64,000 bases of DNA from Pseudomonas sp. B33.4 (lineage in GTDB: Bacteria > Pseudomonadota > Gammaproteobacteria > Pseudomonadales > Pseudomonadaceae): positions 6,334,001-6,398,000 of the forward strand of contig NZ_CP140706.1 in the NCBI RefSeq assembly GCF_034555375.1, read 5' to 3'. The notes beneath the pieces were generated by a model, which was not told the DNA's origin, made no database searches, and saw only the letters and a list, made by a program, of their open reading frames with translations. Below are positions 27,732 through 37,213 of this stretch, one piece after another. Position 1 is the first letter of the stretch, and every line of letters begins with the position of its first letter. Made by a program: the position numbers and the translations under genes.

Positions 27732-29654
27732 TTATTGTGCGGTGGCTTTCAGGCCGGTGAGGAGCAGGCGTTGGAAGAGGTCTTCTTTCAGGCCTTCCGG
27801 GTTTGTGAGTTGCATGCGTTCGAGGTGTTCGGGGTAGAGCGATGCCTCGGGGGCGTCGAGGGCGGCCTTGCCGAGTTCGAGGATTTCGGTGAGTTTGAAT
27901 TTGCTCTTCAACCAGTTCAGCGCGCGTAGCAAATCCTTTTCAATCACTGTGAAATCACAGCCCAGCGGGTACTCCGGAAACAGATTTGAGTGCCGTGCAG
28001 CAATCGTCTGCAAACGCTGCGGCGTGTTGTCGGCAAAGCGTGGGTCGAGGCGGAAATCCTTTGGCAGTTTGCCGACCTTTTGCGCTTGCTCGATCAAGCC
28101 TTGCTGGAAGCGTGAGTCGCTGATGTTCAGCAGCGACTCGATCACCACTGCGTCGGATTTACCGCGCAGATCGGCAATGCCGTACTCGGTCACAACGATG
28201 TCGCGCAAATGCCGTGGGATCGTGCAGTGGCCGTATTCCCAGACGATGTTGGAACTGACGTCGCCACCGGATTCGCGCCAGCTGCGCAGAATCAGAATCG
28301 AACGGGCATCGTGCAACGCATGCCCCTGGGCAACAAAGTTGTACTGCCCGCCGACACCGCTGAGCACCCGTCCGTCTTCCAGTTGATCCGCCACACCCGC
28401 ACCGAGCAAGGTCATGGTGAACACGGTGTTGATAAACCGCGCATCAAGGCGCTGCAGACGCTTGAGCTCTTCCTGCCCGTACAACTCGTTGATGTAGCTG
28501 ATGCGGGTCATGTTGAATTCGAGGCGTTTGCTCTGCGGCAGCTCGCGCAGGCGCTCGTAGAAACTGCGCGGGCCGAGGAAGAAGCCACCGTGCACCGAGA
28601 TGCCGTCAGTTTGCGCGGCCTCGTCGAGGGTGCCGGCGTTAGCCTGTTCCTGAGTCTGCACGTCGGGATAGACCTTGCGCCGGATGATCCCGGCATCCGC
28701 CAGCACCAGCAGGCCGTTCACGAACATTTCGCTGCAACCGTACAGGCCTTTGGCGAACGGTCCGGTGCCGCCTTCGCGGTCGATCAATTGCGCCCACTGG
28801 CTCAGGTTGATGTCATCGAGCAACGCTTTATAACCGGCGTTATCCGCCTGCCGTGCGAGCAGTGCTGCGGTGAGGGCATCGCCCATCGAACCGATGCCGA
28901 TCTGCAACGTGCCGCCGTCGCGCACCAGCGTACTCGCGTGCAAACCAATGAAATGATCCTGAAAACCGACGGGCATGTTTGGCGTGGAAAACAGCGTGCT
29001 GCTGTCCTTCGCGTCGATCAGCAGGTCAAAGGTGTCGATATCGACCTCGGCATCGCCGGGCATGTACGGCAGATCGGTGTGCACCTGGCCGACCAGCAAA
29101 ATGGTCTCCCCGGCGTCGCGCCGCTTGGCGATCATCGGCAACAGGTCGAGGGTGATGTCGGGATTGCAACTGAGGCTCAGTCGATCGGGATGCTCGCTGC
29201 TGCTGGCGAGCAATTGTGCCACCAGATTGAGCCCGGCGGCGTTGATGTCGCGGGCGGCGTGGCTGTAGTTGCTGCTGACGTAATCCTGCTGAGCCGGCGC
29301 GCTGTTGAGCAGGCTGCCGGGCTGCATGAAAAACTGTTCGATGCGGATGTTGGCGGGCAGGCTGTCGCGGTGCAGATCGGCGAGAAAATCGAATTCCGGG
29401 TAGTCACCGAAGACGCGCTCGACGAAGGGTTCGATAAAGCGTTTCTGCAAACCGTCACCCAGGTTCGGCCGGCCTAGGCACAGCGCGGTGTAGATCGTCA
29501 GTTGCCGCTCGGGCAGCTCTTTGATCCGCCGGTACAGCGCGTTGACGAAGTGATTGGGTTTGCCCAGGCCCAGCGGCATGCCCATGTGGATATGCGCCGG
29601 CAACCGCGCCAGCACGTCATCCACTGCCTGTTCGATCGAACACAACTGCACCAT
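27732..29654 (-). CDS. Acetyl-CoA hydrolase/transferase family protein
   Basis: A 640-residue protein, longer than the usual 430-550 of family I CoA transferases. The C-terminal catalytic domain (about 390-520) shows GVGGQYNFVAQGHALHDARS and VVTEYGIADLRGKSDAVV, typical of acetyl-CoA hydrolase/transferase C-terminal domains. The N-terminal half has the GIGSMGDALTAALL glycine motif. The last about 100 residues form an extension. It probably moves CoA between short carboxylates; the substrate is unknown. It is a single-gene unit flanked by REPs. Confidence 0.8.
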   Translation of the reverse strand: MVQLCSIEQAVDDVLARLPAHIHMGMPLGLGKPNHFVNALYRRIKELPERQLTIYTALCLGRPNLGDGLQKRFIEPFVERVFGDYPEFDFLADLHRDSLPANIRIEQFFMQPGSLLNSAPAQQDYVSSNYSHAARDINAAGLNLVAQLLASSSEHPDRLSLSCNPDITLDLLPMIAKRRDAGETILLVGQVHTDLPYMPGDAEVDIDTFDLLIDAKDSSTLFSTPNMPVGFQDHFIGLHASTLVRDGGTLQIGIGSMGDALTAALLARQADNAGYKALLDDINLSQWAQLIDREGGTGPFAKGLYGCSEMFVNGLLVLADAGIIRRKVYPDVQTQEQANAGTLDEAAQTDGISVHGGFFLGPRSFYERLRELPQSKRLEFNMTRISYINELYGQEELKRLQRLDARFINTVFTMTLLGAGVADQLEDGRVLSGVGGQYNFVAQGHALHDARSILILRSWRESGGDVSSNIVWEYGHCTIPRHLRDIVVTEYGIADLRGKSDAVVIESLLNISDSRFQQGLIEQAQKVGKLPKDFRLDPRFADNTPQRLQTIAARHSNLFPEYPLGCDFTVIEKDLLRALNWLKSKFKLTEILELGKAALDAPEASLYPEHLERMQLTNPEGLKEDLFQRLLLTGLKATAQ

Positions 29655-29777
29655 CTGAAGCCTCCTGCCCGTTCCGTGAATAGGGGTAGACCGAGATTGC
29701 CTTGAGTTTGCTGCAATGAACAGCTTCAGAGTGAATGTGCGCTGTTCTTGAAATATTTATCCGACTCGAAATTGTTG

Positions 29778-29953
29778 CCCTCACCCTAGCCCTCTCCCAG
29801 AGGTAGAGGGGACTGATTGGGGGTTGCTGTGAAGATACGCCGACGTGAAAGTGATGTGCTGAATCCATAATCGCTAAGGTCTTTCCGGTCGATGTATAGC
29901 GAAAGACACTTCGGTCGGCCCCCTCTCCCTCCGGGAGAGGGCTGGGGTGAGGG
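29778..29953. repeat. Long imperfect inverted repeat, CCCTCACCCTAGCCCTCTCC type
   Basis: The left arm (CCCTCACCCTAGCCCTCTCC) and right arm (ending GAGGGCTGGGGTGAGGG) pair over about 21 bases. Each arm has an internal short palindrome near its inner end. This is a separate family from the REPs and is a common interspersed repeat of gammaproteobacteria. Confidence 0.75.
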
Positions 29954-29971
29954 CTGCTGAATCGCAGGCAC

Positions 29972-30000
29972 AAAAAAAACCGTCCGAAGACGGTTTTTTT
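29972..30000 (-). terminator. Terminator of the cytochrome c5 gene
   Basis: Stem AAACCGTC/GACGGTTT with a four- to five-base loop and A/T runs of seven to eight bases, 16 bases past the stop. Confidence 0.8.
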
Positions 30001-30015
30001 CGTCAGAAGCGCGGC

Positions 30016-30441
30016 TTATTTCAGGCCGGACATCTTCTCGATTGCGCCTTTCAGGTCGGCGTCGGAGCAGTCAGCGCAGGTGCCTTTAGGCGGCATGGCA
30101 TTGATGCCGGTGATGGCCTTGGCCAGGATGCCGTCGAGGCCGCCCTGGTGATCGGCTCGTTCTTTCCAGGCTGCGGTGTCACCGATTTTCGGCGCACCTA
30201 AAAGGCCGGAGCCATGGCAAGCGTTGCAATGTTTGGCAATGATTGAGTCTGGAGTCTTGGCATCACCGCCGCCGGCAGTTGCAGCCACTTCCATCCCCTT
30301 GCATTCCTGCCCTTGGACACACACCTGGCCGACCGGCTCGAGGCGTTTGGCAATGTCGTCATTCGTCGCAGCTTGAGCGCTGACAGCCCAGAGGGCCAGT
30401 ACGGTTGCTGGTGCGGCCAGCATTTTCATAATTAGGTTCAC
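30016..30441 (-). CDS. cycB: Cytochrome c5 family protein
   Basis: A 141-residue periplasmic monohaem cytochrome. A signal peptide (about residues 1-24, cleaved near SAQA) precedes the haem site CNACH at 72-76; the axial Met is in NAMPPKG, and the extra Cys pair in GTCADC is the disulfide typical of cytochrome c5. The GTG at 30439-30441 has GAGGG in front; an ATG 12 bases downstream is the alternative. PAO1 cycB lies at the same place. Confidence 0.88.
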   Translation of the reverse strand: MNLIMKMLAAPATVLALWAVSAQAATNDDIAKRLEPVGQVCVQGQECKGMEVAATAGGGDAKTPDSIIAKHCNACHGSGLLGAPKIGDTAAWKERADHQGGLDGILAKAITGINAMPPKGTCADCSDADLKGAIEKMSGLK

Positions 30442-30610
30442 GCGTTCACCCTCAATGGTGGCTATTCACGCCTGCGGCCACGGTTCGCAGGCGGGCGGAA
30501 GTATAGCGGGTAGCCCGTCACACTGAAACAACCCCATAGTCGAAGGGGTTATACCGCACGGTAGAAAAACTCTCTGGATGCCTTTGCCATCATGGCTTGG
30601 CACCTCTTTG

Positions 30611-31159
30611 TTAAAAATTCGCTGGCGTGGCTGCGCTGATTAGCCGCGCAGGCGCGTCGAACGGATTACGGAAACGATGCGGCTTGGTACTTTCAAAGTA
30701 GTAGCTGTCGCCGGCTTCGAGAATAAAAGTTTCCAGACCCACAACCAGTTCCAGGCGACCTTCCACCAGAATCCCGGTTTCTTCGCCTTCATGGGTGAGC
30801 ATTTCTTCGCCGGTGTCGGCGCCCGGCGGGTAGATTTCGTTGAGGAAGGCGATGGCGCGACTGGGGTGCGCGCGGCCCACCAGTTTCATGGTCACGGCGC
30901 CGTCGGAAATGTCGATCAGCTCGTTGGCCTTGTAGACGATCTGGGTCGGGACTTCCTGCAGGATTTCTTCGGAAAAGAACTCGACCATGGACATGGGAAT
31001 CCCGCCCAGTACCTTTCTCAGCGAACTGATCGAAGGGCTGACGCTGTTCTTTTCGATCATCGAAATGGTGCTGTTGGTGACGCCCGCGCGTTTGGCGAGT
31101 TCACGCTGGGAAAGCCCTTTGAGCTTGCGGATCGATTGCAGTCGTTCACCGACGTCCAA
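30611..31159 (-). CDS. pauR: XRE-cupin transcriptional regulator, PauR-like
   Basis: A 182-residue regulator with an N-terminal XRE helix-turn-helix (about 5-60, GLSQRELAKRAGVTNSTISM) and a C-terminal cupin sensor domain (about 105-175, with THEGEETGILVEGRLEL and KPHRFRN). PAO1 PauR (PA5301), adjacent to dadX, represses polyamine-utilisation genes and responds to putrescine/cadaverine. The synteny supports the same role, fitting the amine oxidase and aldehyde dehydrogenase genes in this window. The symbol rests on homology and position. Confidence 0.8.
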   Translation of the reverse strand: MDVGERLQSIRKLKGLSQRELAKRAGVTNSTISMIEKNSVSPSISSLRKVLGGIPMSMVEFFSEEILQEVPTQIVYKANELIDISDGAVTMKLVGRAHPSRAIAFLNEIYPPGADTGEEMLTHEGEETGILVEGRLELVVGLETFILEAGDSYYFESTKPHRFRNPFDAPARLISAATPANF

Positions 31160-31247
31160 GGCGCGAGCCTCCTGATGTTGTAAGAATATTGAGCGTTATC
31201 ATGGCGACAGCGTTCAGTATTTACAACACTTGGCCCCCGCAGCGGCG

Positions 31248-32321
31248 TCAACCCTCGGAATAGAGCCTTGGCACCCGGCGCAGGTTGCAGAAGATCTGGT
31301 ACGGAATGGTGTCGGCCCACTGCGCCACTTCGCTGGCGAGGATGTTTTTGCCCCACAGCTCGACGGTCGAACCGAGGTCGGCTTCCGGCACATCCGTCAG
31401 ATCGATGCAAAGCATGTCCATCGACACGCGACCGAGAATGCGGCTGCGCTTGCCAGCCACCAAAACCGGCGTGCCGGTCGGCGCCTGACGTGGATAGCCG
31501 TCGGCGTAACCCATGGCGACCACACCGACACGCATCGGCTTGTCGGTGATGAATCTGGCACCGTAACCCACCGGTTCGCCGGCCGGCAGTTCACGCACGC
31601 AAATCACTTTCGATTCCAGGGTCATCACCGGTTGCAGACGCTCAGCCACGGCGTTGGCTTCTTCGAACGGGGTTGCACCGTAGAGCATGATGCCTGGGCG
31701 CACCCAGTCGCTGTGAATCTGCGGCCAGCCGAGTACGGCAGGCGAGTTGCGCAGGCTGACTTCCGCCGCCAGCCCCTGACGCGCCGCCTCAAACACCGCG
31801 ACCTGTTCGGTGCTGCTCTGCGCGTGCAGTTCATCGGCGCGGGCGAAGTGGCTCATCAAGACAATTTTCGCGACTTTGCCGCTGGCCAGCAGACGCTGAT
31901 AGGCGGCTGCGTAATCCTTTGGATGCAGACCGACGCGGTGCATGCCTGAATCGAGCTTCAGCCAGACAGTAATCGGCTTGCTCAGAGCTGCCTGCTCGAT
32001 GGCTTCGAGTTGCCACAGCGAGTGCACCACGGTCCAGAAATCATGCTCGACGATCAGCGCCAGCTCATCGGCCTCGAAAATCCCTTCCAGCAACAACACG
32101 GGCGCCTTGATGCCGGCCGCGCGCAACTCCAGCGCCTCTTCGATGCAGGCCACGGCAAAACCATCGGCCTCGGACTCCAGCGCCTGAGCGCAACGTACCG
32201 CGCCATGGCCATAGGCATCGGCCTTGATCACCGCGAGCGCCTTGGCGCCGGTGACTTCGCGGGCAATTCGGTAATTGTGGCGCAGGGCTTCTAGGTCGAT
32301 CAGGGCACGGGCAGGACGCAT
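31248..32321 (-). CDS. dadX: Catabolic alanine racemase DadX
   Basis: A 357-residue fold-type III PLP racemase. The PLP lysine is K33 ([11 protein letters not shown]). The C-terminal region holds the second-base tyrosine in GYGARF and the substrate loop with [13 protein letters not shown]. It racemises L- to D-alanine for DadA. It follows dadA and a RidA gene on the same strand, the usual dadAX order with RidA between. The ATG is at 32319-32321. Confidence 0.94.
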   Translation of the reverse strand: MRPARALIDLEALRHNYRIAREVTGAKALAVIKADAYGHGAVRCAQALESEADGFAVACIEEALELRAAGIKAPVLLLEGIFEADELALIVEHDFWTVVHSLWQLEAIEQAALSKPITVWLKLDSGMHRVGLHPKDYAAAYQRLLASGKVAKIVLMSHFARADELHAQSSTEQVAVFEAARQGLAAEVSLRNSPAVLGWPQIHSDWVRPGIMLYGATPFEEANAVAERLQPVMTLESKVICVRELPAGEPVGYGARFITDKPMRVGVVAMGYADGYPRQAPTGTPVLVAGKRSRILGRVSMDMLCIDLTDVPEADLGSTVELWGKNILASEVAQWADTIPYQIFCNLRRVPRLYSEG

Positions 32322-32415
32322 GGCGGCAGACTTCTAGGCGGTCATGGGAAGAAAAACCGGCGCCGACTGACGACGTGAACCGCCAACAGCGCCGGGAGAG
32401 GGATCTTTACAACGG

Positions 32416-32769
32416 TTACGGCAGCGCGGCGACGATAGAGATTTCTACCAGAATGCTCGGTTTTGCCATTTTCGCTTCGACGGTGGCGCGGGCCGGGGCA
32501 GCGCCTTTTGGCAGCCACTGATCCCACACCGAGTTCATCCCGGCGAAGTGCGCCTCGATGTCGTTCAGGTAAATCGTCGCCGACAGCAGGTGTTGTTTGT
32601 CGGTGCCGGCCAGATCAAGCAAACGCTCGATATTGGCCAGTACGTCGCGGGTCTGCTGTTCAATCCCGGCGTCGAAGTCGTCGCCGACCTGCCCGGCCAG
32701 ATACACGGTGCCGTTGTGGCTGACGATCTGACTCATGCGCTCATTGGTGAGCTGGCGCTGGATTGACAT
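32416..32769 (-). CDS. RidA family protein of the dad operon
   Basis: A 117-residue RidA/YjgF-type protein. Motifs are [16 protein letters not shown] and [25 protein letters not shown], then [18 protein letters not shown] with the conserved arginine of deaminating RidA proteins. These enzymes hydrolyse reactive imines or enamines, which DadA (D-amino acid oxidation to imine) would produce. The first 29 bases overlap the dadA 3' end. It lies between dadA and dadX as PA5303 does in PAO1. Confidence 0.9.
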   Translation of the reverse strand: MSIQRQLTNERMSQIVSHNGTVYLAGQVGDDFDAGIEQQTRDVLANIERLLDLAGTDKQHLLSATIYLNDIEAHFAGMNSVWDQWLPKGAAPARATVEAKMAKPSILVEISIVAALP

Positions 32770-34045
32770 GTTTTGCGGACTCCTGGATTTTGTTGCCGTA
32801 ACGGGAAATATCGAGGCCTTCGGCGCTGATCTGTGGTTTTTTCTTCGCCATCAGGTCGGCCAGCAAACGACCGGAACCGCACGCCATGGTCCAACCGAGG
32901 GTGCCGTGACCGGTGTTGAGAAACAGGTTCTTGAACGGTGTGGCGCCAACGATCGGCGTGCCGTCCGGGGTGGTCGGACGCAGGCCGGTCCAGAAACTCG
33001 CCTCGGCCAGATTGCCGCCCTGAGGATAAAGGTCGTTGACGATCATCTCCAGGGTTTCGCGTCGACGCGGGTTCAGCGACAGGTCAAAACCGGCGATCTC
33101 GGCCATGCCGCCAACGCGGATGCGGTTGTCGAAACGGGTGATCGCGACCTTGTAGGTCTCGTCGAGAATGGTCGAGGTCGGGGCCATCGCCGGGTTGGTG
33201 ATCGGCACGGTCAGCGAGTAACCCTTGAGCGGATACACCGGGGCTTTGATGCCCAGCGGCTTGAGCAGTTGCGGCGAGTAGCTGCCGAGCGCCAGCACGT
33301 AGCGGTCGGCGGTTTCCAGCTTGCCGTCGATCCACACGCCGTTGATGCGATCACCGGCGTAGTCGAGTTTCTGAATGTCCTGGCCGAAACGGAATTCGAC
33401 ACCGAGTTTCACTGCCATTTCGGCGAGGCGCGTGGTGAACATCTGGCAGTCGCCGGTCTGGTCGTTCGGCAGGCGCAGGGCACCGGCGAGGATGTCGGTG
33501 ACACCTGCCAGTGCCGGCTCGACGCGGGCAATGCCGGCGCGGTCGAGGACTTCAAACGGCACGCCGGATTCTTTCAGCACAGCGATGTCTTTGGCGGCGC
33601 CATCGAGTTGCGCCTGAGTGCGGAACAGCTGGGTCGTGCCGAGGCTGCGGCCTTCGTAGGCGATGCCGGTTTCGGCGCGCAATTCATCGAGGCAGTCGCG
33701 GCTGTACTCGGACAGACGCACCATGCGTTCCTTGTTCACCGCATAACGGTTAGCGGTGCAGTTGCGCAGCATCTGCGCCATCCACAAGTACTGGTCGATG
33801 TCGGCGGTGGCCTTGATCGCGAGAGGGGCGTGGCGTTGCAGCAGCCACTTGATCGCCTTGAGCGGTACGCCCGGCGCAGCCCACGGCGAGGCGTAGCCCG
33901 GCGACACCTGGCCGGCGTTGGCGAAACTGGTCTCCATGGCCGCGGCTGGCTGCCGGTCGACCACCACCACTTCAAACCCGGCACGGGCCAGATAGTAAGC
34001 ACTGGCGGTACCGATGACGCCGCTACCCAAGACCATTACACGCAT
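32741..34045 (-). CDS. dadA: D-amino acid dehydrogenase small subunit DadA
   Basis: A 434-residue FAD-dependent dehydrogenase. The dinucleotide fold is at the N-terminus ([20 protein letters not shown]). Later blocks are [17 protein letters not shown] and the C-terminal FAD contacts [14 protein letters not shown] and [16 protein letters not shown]. It oxidises D-alanine to pyruvate, feeding the respiratory chain. The ATG at 34043-34045 gives the normal start; an upstream frame of 50 codons covers the promoter. Lrp is divergent. Confidence 0.96.
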   Translation of the reverse strand: MRVMVLGSGVIGTASAYYLARAGFEVVVVDRQPAAAMETSFANAGQVSPGYASPWAAPGVPLKAIKWLLQRHAPLAIKATADIDQYLWMAQMLRNCTANRYAVNKERMVRLSEYSRDCLDELRAETGIAYEGRSLGTTQLFRTQAQLDGAAKDIAVLKESGVPFEVLDRAGIARVEPALAGVTDILAGALRLPNDQTGDCQMFTTRLAEMAVKLGVEFRFGQDIQKLDYAGDRINGVWIDGKLETADRYVLALGSYSPQLLKPLGIKAPVYPLKGYSLTVPITNPAMAPTSTILDETYKVAITRFDNRIRVGGMAEIAGFDLSLNPRRRETLEMIVNDLYPQGGNLAEASFWTGLRPTTPDGTPIVGATPFKNLFLNTGHGTLGWTMACGSGRLLADLMAKKKPQISAEGLDISRYGNKIQESAKHVNPAPAHQ

Positions 34046-34200
34046 TTTGTATCCCTCATCGCGGCAGGGCCGCGCACGTCTGTTGTTAGAGCAATGATGC
34101 GCGCAGTGTAAAAAAGAAATGCCAGTGCTTTTCACTATATAAGCGCCTATATTTGGCGACAATTCTCGGCAGAAACCCTTTTCACGGAGGCGCATCCCCT
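34046..34200. promoter_or_regulatory. Divergent dadA/lrp promoter region
   Basis: This 155-base space, rich in A and T around 34107-34160, should hold the dadA promoter and the operators of the Lrp-type regulator. In P. aeruginosa the regulator DadR at this place activates dadAX in response to L-alanine. Precise sites cannot be assigned by eye. Confidence 0.5.
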
Positions 34201-34689
34201 ATGCGTACCAACACTCAGACCAAACGTGAGCTGGACAAGATCGACCGCAACATCTTGCGGATCCTGCAGGCGGACGGGCGGATTTCCTTTACCGAACTCG
34301 GCGAGAAGGTCGGCCTCTCCACCACGCCCTGCACCGAGCGGGTGCGGCGTCTGGAGCGCGAAGGCATCATCATGGGCTACAACGCCCGGCTGAATCCGCA
34401 GCACTTGAAGGGTAGCTTGCTGGTGTTCGTCGAGATCAGCCTCGACTACAAATCCGGCGACACTTTCGAGGAGTTCCGACGCGCGGTGCTGAAATTGCCG
34501 CACGTGCTGGAGTGCCATCTGGTGTCAGGGGATTTCGACTATCTGGTGAAGGCGCGGATTTCCGAGATGGCCTCATACCGCAAGCTGCTGGGCGACATTC
34601 TGCTCAAGCTGCCGCATGTGCGCGAGTCGAAGAGCTATATCGTGATGGAAGAGGTTAAGGAGAGCTTGAGCCTGCCGATTCCAGACTGA
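34201..34689 (+). CDS. lrp: Lrp/AsnC-family regulator (DadR-type)
   Basis: A 162-residue regulator with an N-terminal HTH (about 12-60: LDKIDRNILRILQADGRISF, then LSTTPCTERVRRLEREG) and a C-terminal RAM effector domain (about 75-155). It is divergent from dadA, the position of PAO1 PA5308 (lrp/dadR), an alanine-responsive activator of dadAX. The ATG at 34201 follows a CGGAGG box at good spacing. Confidence 0.93.
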   Translation: MRTNTQTKRELDKIDRNILRILQADGRISFTELGEKVGLSTTPCTERVRRLEREGIIMGYNARLNPQHLKGSLLVFVEISLDYKSGDTFEEFRRAVLKLPHVLECHLVSGDFDYLVKARISEMASYRKLLGDILLKLPHVRESKSYIVMEEVKESLSLPIPD

Positions 34690-34712
34690 GATTGGGGATT
34701 CCTGACCCGACC

Positions 34713-34806
34713 CCATCGCTGGCAAGCCAGCTCCCACAGTGATTATCGGTGTTCACAACATTTGTGTACGACGCCGAACCTGTGGGAGCTGGCTTGCCAG
34801 CGATGG
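34713..34806. repeat. REP pair, family GTGGGAGCTGGCTTGCCAGC
   Basis: Arms CCATCGCTGGCAAGCCAGCT and its reverse complement flank a spacer of about 42 bases, shortly after the lrp stop. Each arm has an internal palindrome (TGGCAAGCCA). Confidence 0.85.
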
Positions 34807-34832
34807 CGTCGACACGGTTCCGAGTGAACGCG

Positions 34833-35186
34833 TTAAACCAACACCTGCCGATTCGCCGCCATGTACTCGAAAATCTGCTTCTCCACGCGCGGATGAATCA
34901 GCTCCACCGGCCGCCGCTCATTCGGGCAAGGCAAGGTTTTGGTCGTGCCAAACAAACGGCAAATCAGTGGCCGCTCTTCATACACCGTGCAGCCATTCGG
35001 CCCCAGATGCACACAGTTCAGTTCTTCCATCGCCGCATCCTGCTCGGCGCGGGTCTTGCGCGGCAGGCGCGCCATTTCTTCCGGCGAGGTGGTCACCGGC
35101 CCACAGCAATCGTGGCAGCCGGGCACGCACTCGAACGAGGGAATCTGCTGGCGCAAGGTGCGGACTGTCTGGCTGTTGCAGCTCAT
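34833..35186 (-). CDS. YkgJ family Cys-cluster protein
   Basis: A 117-residue protein of the YkgJ (CxxCxxxxC zinc/iron-chelating) family. Cysteines at FECVPGCHDCCG, LNCVHLGPNGC and PLICRLFG, and one in LPCPNE, form the family cluster, likely binding a metal. The function is not known. The ATG at 35184-35186 gives the conserved N-terminus; further upstream is the promoter. It is divergent from the FAD oxidoreductase. Confidence 0.85.
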   Translation of the reverse strand: MSCNSQTVRTLRQQIPSFECVPGCHDCCGPVTTSPEEMARLPRKTRAEQDAAMEELNCVHLGPNGCTVYEERPLICRLFGTTKTLPCPNERRPVELIHPRVEKQIFEYMAANRQVLV

Positions 35187-35334
35187 CGAAACGATAACCA
35201 AGGTGGGATAGGCGACAATTGTGCCGCAAAAGCCGTGATCCAGACACCGCAGGGCGACCAGTGTTGCCCCCGTTCGGGCGTGCGGCTTATTCTCCGTCAA
35301 ATTTTCTCGACACCTTAGCCGTTGGATGACGCCC

Positions 35335-36645
35335 ATGACTGCCCGCGCCCACACTTCCGCGAGCCAACCTCACGTTGCCTCTTACTACGCCGCCAGCAGC
35401 CTGCCGCAGCCGGATCATCCGCTGCTGCAAGGCGACGTGGCGGCGGACGTCTGCGTGGTAGGCGGTGGGTTTTCCGGGCTAAACACGGCGCTGGAACTGG
35501 CTGAGCGCGGGCTCAACGTGGTGTTGCTGGAAGCGCACAAGATCGGCTGGGGCGCCAGCGGCCGCAACGGCGGGCAGTTGATTCGCGGCGTCGGTCACGG
35601 TCTCGATCAGTTCGCCAATGTCATCGGCAGCGACGGCGTGCGCGAGATGAAACTCATGGGCCTGGAAGCGGTGGAAATCGTTCGCCAGCGGGTCGAGCGC
35701 TTTCAGATTGCCTGCGACCTGACCTGGGGCTACTGCGATCTCGCCAACAAACCGTCCGACCTCGAAGGTTTTGCCGAAGATGCCGAAGAACTGCGCGGCC
35801 TCGGTTATCGCTACGAAACGCAATTGTTGCAAGCCGACGAGATGCACACGGTTGTAGGCTCCAAGCGCTACGTCGGTGGTTTGATCGATATGGGTTCAGG
35901 GCATCTGCATCCACTCAATCTCGCATTGGGCGAAGCGGCGGCTGCGCAGCAATTGGGTGTGAAACTGTTTGAACACTCAGCGGTGACGCGTATCGATTAC
36001 GGCCCTGAAGTCAAAGTTCATACAGCCCAGGGATCGGTGCGAGCCAAGACGCTTGTGCTCGGTTGCAACGCCTATCTGAATGATCTTAATCCGCAACTCA
36101 GCGGCAAAGTCCTGCCCGCCGGCAGTTACATCATCGCCACCGAACCGTTGAGCGAAGAACAGGCGCATAACCTCTTGCCGCAAAACATGGCGGTCTGTGA
36201 TCAGCGGGTGGCGCTGGATTACTACCGGCTCTCGGCAGACCGTCGCTTGCTGTTTGGCGGTGCCTGCCACTATTCGGGGCGCGATCCAAAAGATATTGCG
36301 GCGTATATGCAACCGAAGATGCTCGAAGTATTCCCGCAACTGGCCGGGGTGAAGATCGATTATCAGTGGGGCGGCATGATCGGCATCGGCGCCAACCGTT
36401 TGCCGCAGATTGGCCGGCTCAATGATCAGCCGAATGTGTATTACGCCCAGGCCTATTCAGGCCACGGAGTAAACGCCACGCACCTGGCGGGCAAGTTGCT
36501 CGCCGAAGCGATCAGCGGGCAGCACAGCGGTGGCTTTGATCTGTTTGCCAAGGTGCCGCACATCACCTTCCCGGGCGGCAAGCATTTGCGCTCGCCGTTG
36601 TTGGCGTTGGGGATGTTGTGGCATCGGCTGAAAGAGTTGGTCTGA
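35335..36645 (+). CDS. FAD-dependent oxidoreductase, gamma-glutamylputrescine oxidase type (PuuB/PauB)
   Basis: A 436-residue flavoprotein of the DAO family. The FAD motif is VCVVGGGFSGLNTALELAERG (at about residues 40-60), then GWGASGRNGGQLIRG, and the C-terminal GIGANRLPQIGRL and YAQAYSGHGVNATHLAG. PuuB-type enzymes oxidise gamma-glutamylated putrescine in polyamine breakdown; PAO1 has a PauB at this position (PA5309). An aldehyde dehydrogenase of the same pathway lies about 5 kb on. The ATG at 35326 (nine bases upstream) is also possible. The exact amine is uncertain. Confidence 0.82.
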   Translation: MTARAHTSASQPHVASYYAASSLPQPDHPLLQGDVAADVCVVGGGFSGLNTALELAERGLNVVLLEAHKIGWGASGRNGGQLIRGVGHGLDQFANVIGSDGVREMKLMGLEAVEIVRQRVERFQIACDLTWGYCDLANKPSDLEGFAEDAEELRGLGYRYETQLLQADEMHTVVGSKRYVGGLIDMGSGHLHPLNLALGEAAAAQQLGVKLFEHSAVTRIDYGPEVKVHTAQGSVRAKTLVLGCNAYLNDLNPQLSGKVLPAGSYIIATEPLSEEQAHNLLPQNMAVCDQRVALDYYRLSADRRLLFGGACHYSGRDPKDIAAYMQPKMLEVFPQLAGVKIDYQWGGMIGIGANRLPQIGRLNDQPNVYYAQAYSGHGVNATHLAGKLLAEAISGQHSGGFDLFAKVPHITFPGGKHLRSPLLALGMLWHRLKELV

Positions 36646-36672
36646 TGTTTTTGCAGTGATCCCGAGGCCGCT

Positions 36673-36764
36673 TTCGCGAGCAGGCTCGCTCCCACAAGGG
36701 ATATGCGGTGGTTTGGAATGTTGTATCCACCGAAGATCAATGTGGGAGCGAGCCTGCTCGCGAA
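36673..36764. repeat. REP pair, family GTGGGAGCGAGCCTGCTCGC
   Basis: Arms TTCGCGAGCAGGCTCGCTCC and its reverse complement, about 42 bases apart, between the FAD oxidoreductase and a DUF1127 gene. Confidence 0.85.
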
Positions 36765-36789
36765 GGGGCCGGCAAGAACAATACAGATC

Positions 36790-37035
36790 TCAGATCCGCC
36801 AGAACGGCTTCAACCCCTCCTCCAGCGCCTGCTCTCGGGTCAGCCCGATGTCCTTGAGCTGATCCGCCGTCAGCGCCAGCAACGCCTTGCGCGTGTGCAG
36901 GCGATGCCACATCAGACCCCAGCGGCTCAGGCCGGACGGTGCGTTACGCATGATCTCATTGCGTGCACGATCCTTCTGCCCTGCCGCCAGTTCCTGACTG
37001 TGTAACGTCAGCCGCACATCGCTCAAGCCGTTCAT
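36790..37035 (-). CDS. DUF1127 domain protein
   Basis: An 81-residue protein. The C-terminal half (WHRLHTRKALLALTADQLKDIG, about 43-64, then LTREQAL) is the DUF1127 domain; in alphaproteobacteria similar Arg-rich proteins act in RNA and phosphate or amino acid metabolism. The N-terminal half is polar. The ATG at 37033-37035 has GGAG eight bases upstream. It is divergent from a MocR-type regulator, with about 180 bases between; Pseudomonas often pairs such genes. Confidence 0.8.
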   Translation of the reverse strand: MNGLSDVRLTLHSQELAAGQKDRARNEIMRNAPSGLSRWGLMWHRLHTRKALLALTADQLKDIGLTREQALEEGLKPFWRI

Positions 37036-37213
37036 TTTCAATGCTCCTGTTTACTTGGGTAGCCAGAGATTCCATGATGCGCGGGCGAGCAAAACCGTTA
37101 CAGATTCAAAGCAACTGTATTAACTCCATACAGATTTGCCGCTTTGCCCTCTGAATTGTCGATTTTTGCCGCATCTGTACTGGTTTATCGAATCACCGCA
37201 CCGAGGCAGCGCC

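Larger units (their letters stand above)
29655..30015. other. Intergenic region with long inverted repeat
   Basis: About 360 bases holding the promoter of the CoA hydrolase gene, a long inverted repeat (29778-29953) and the terminator of the cytochrome gene. No gene is supported. Confidence 0.55.
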
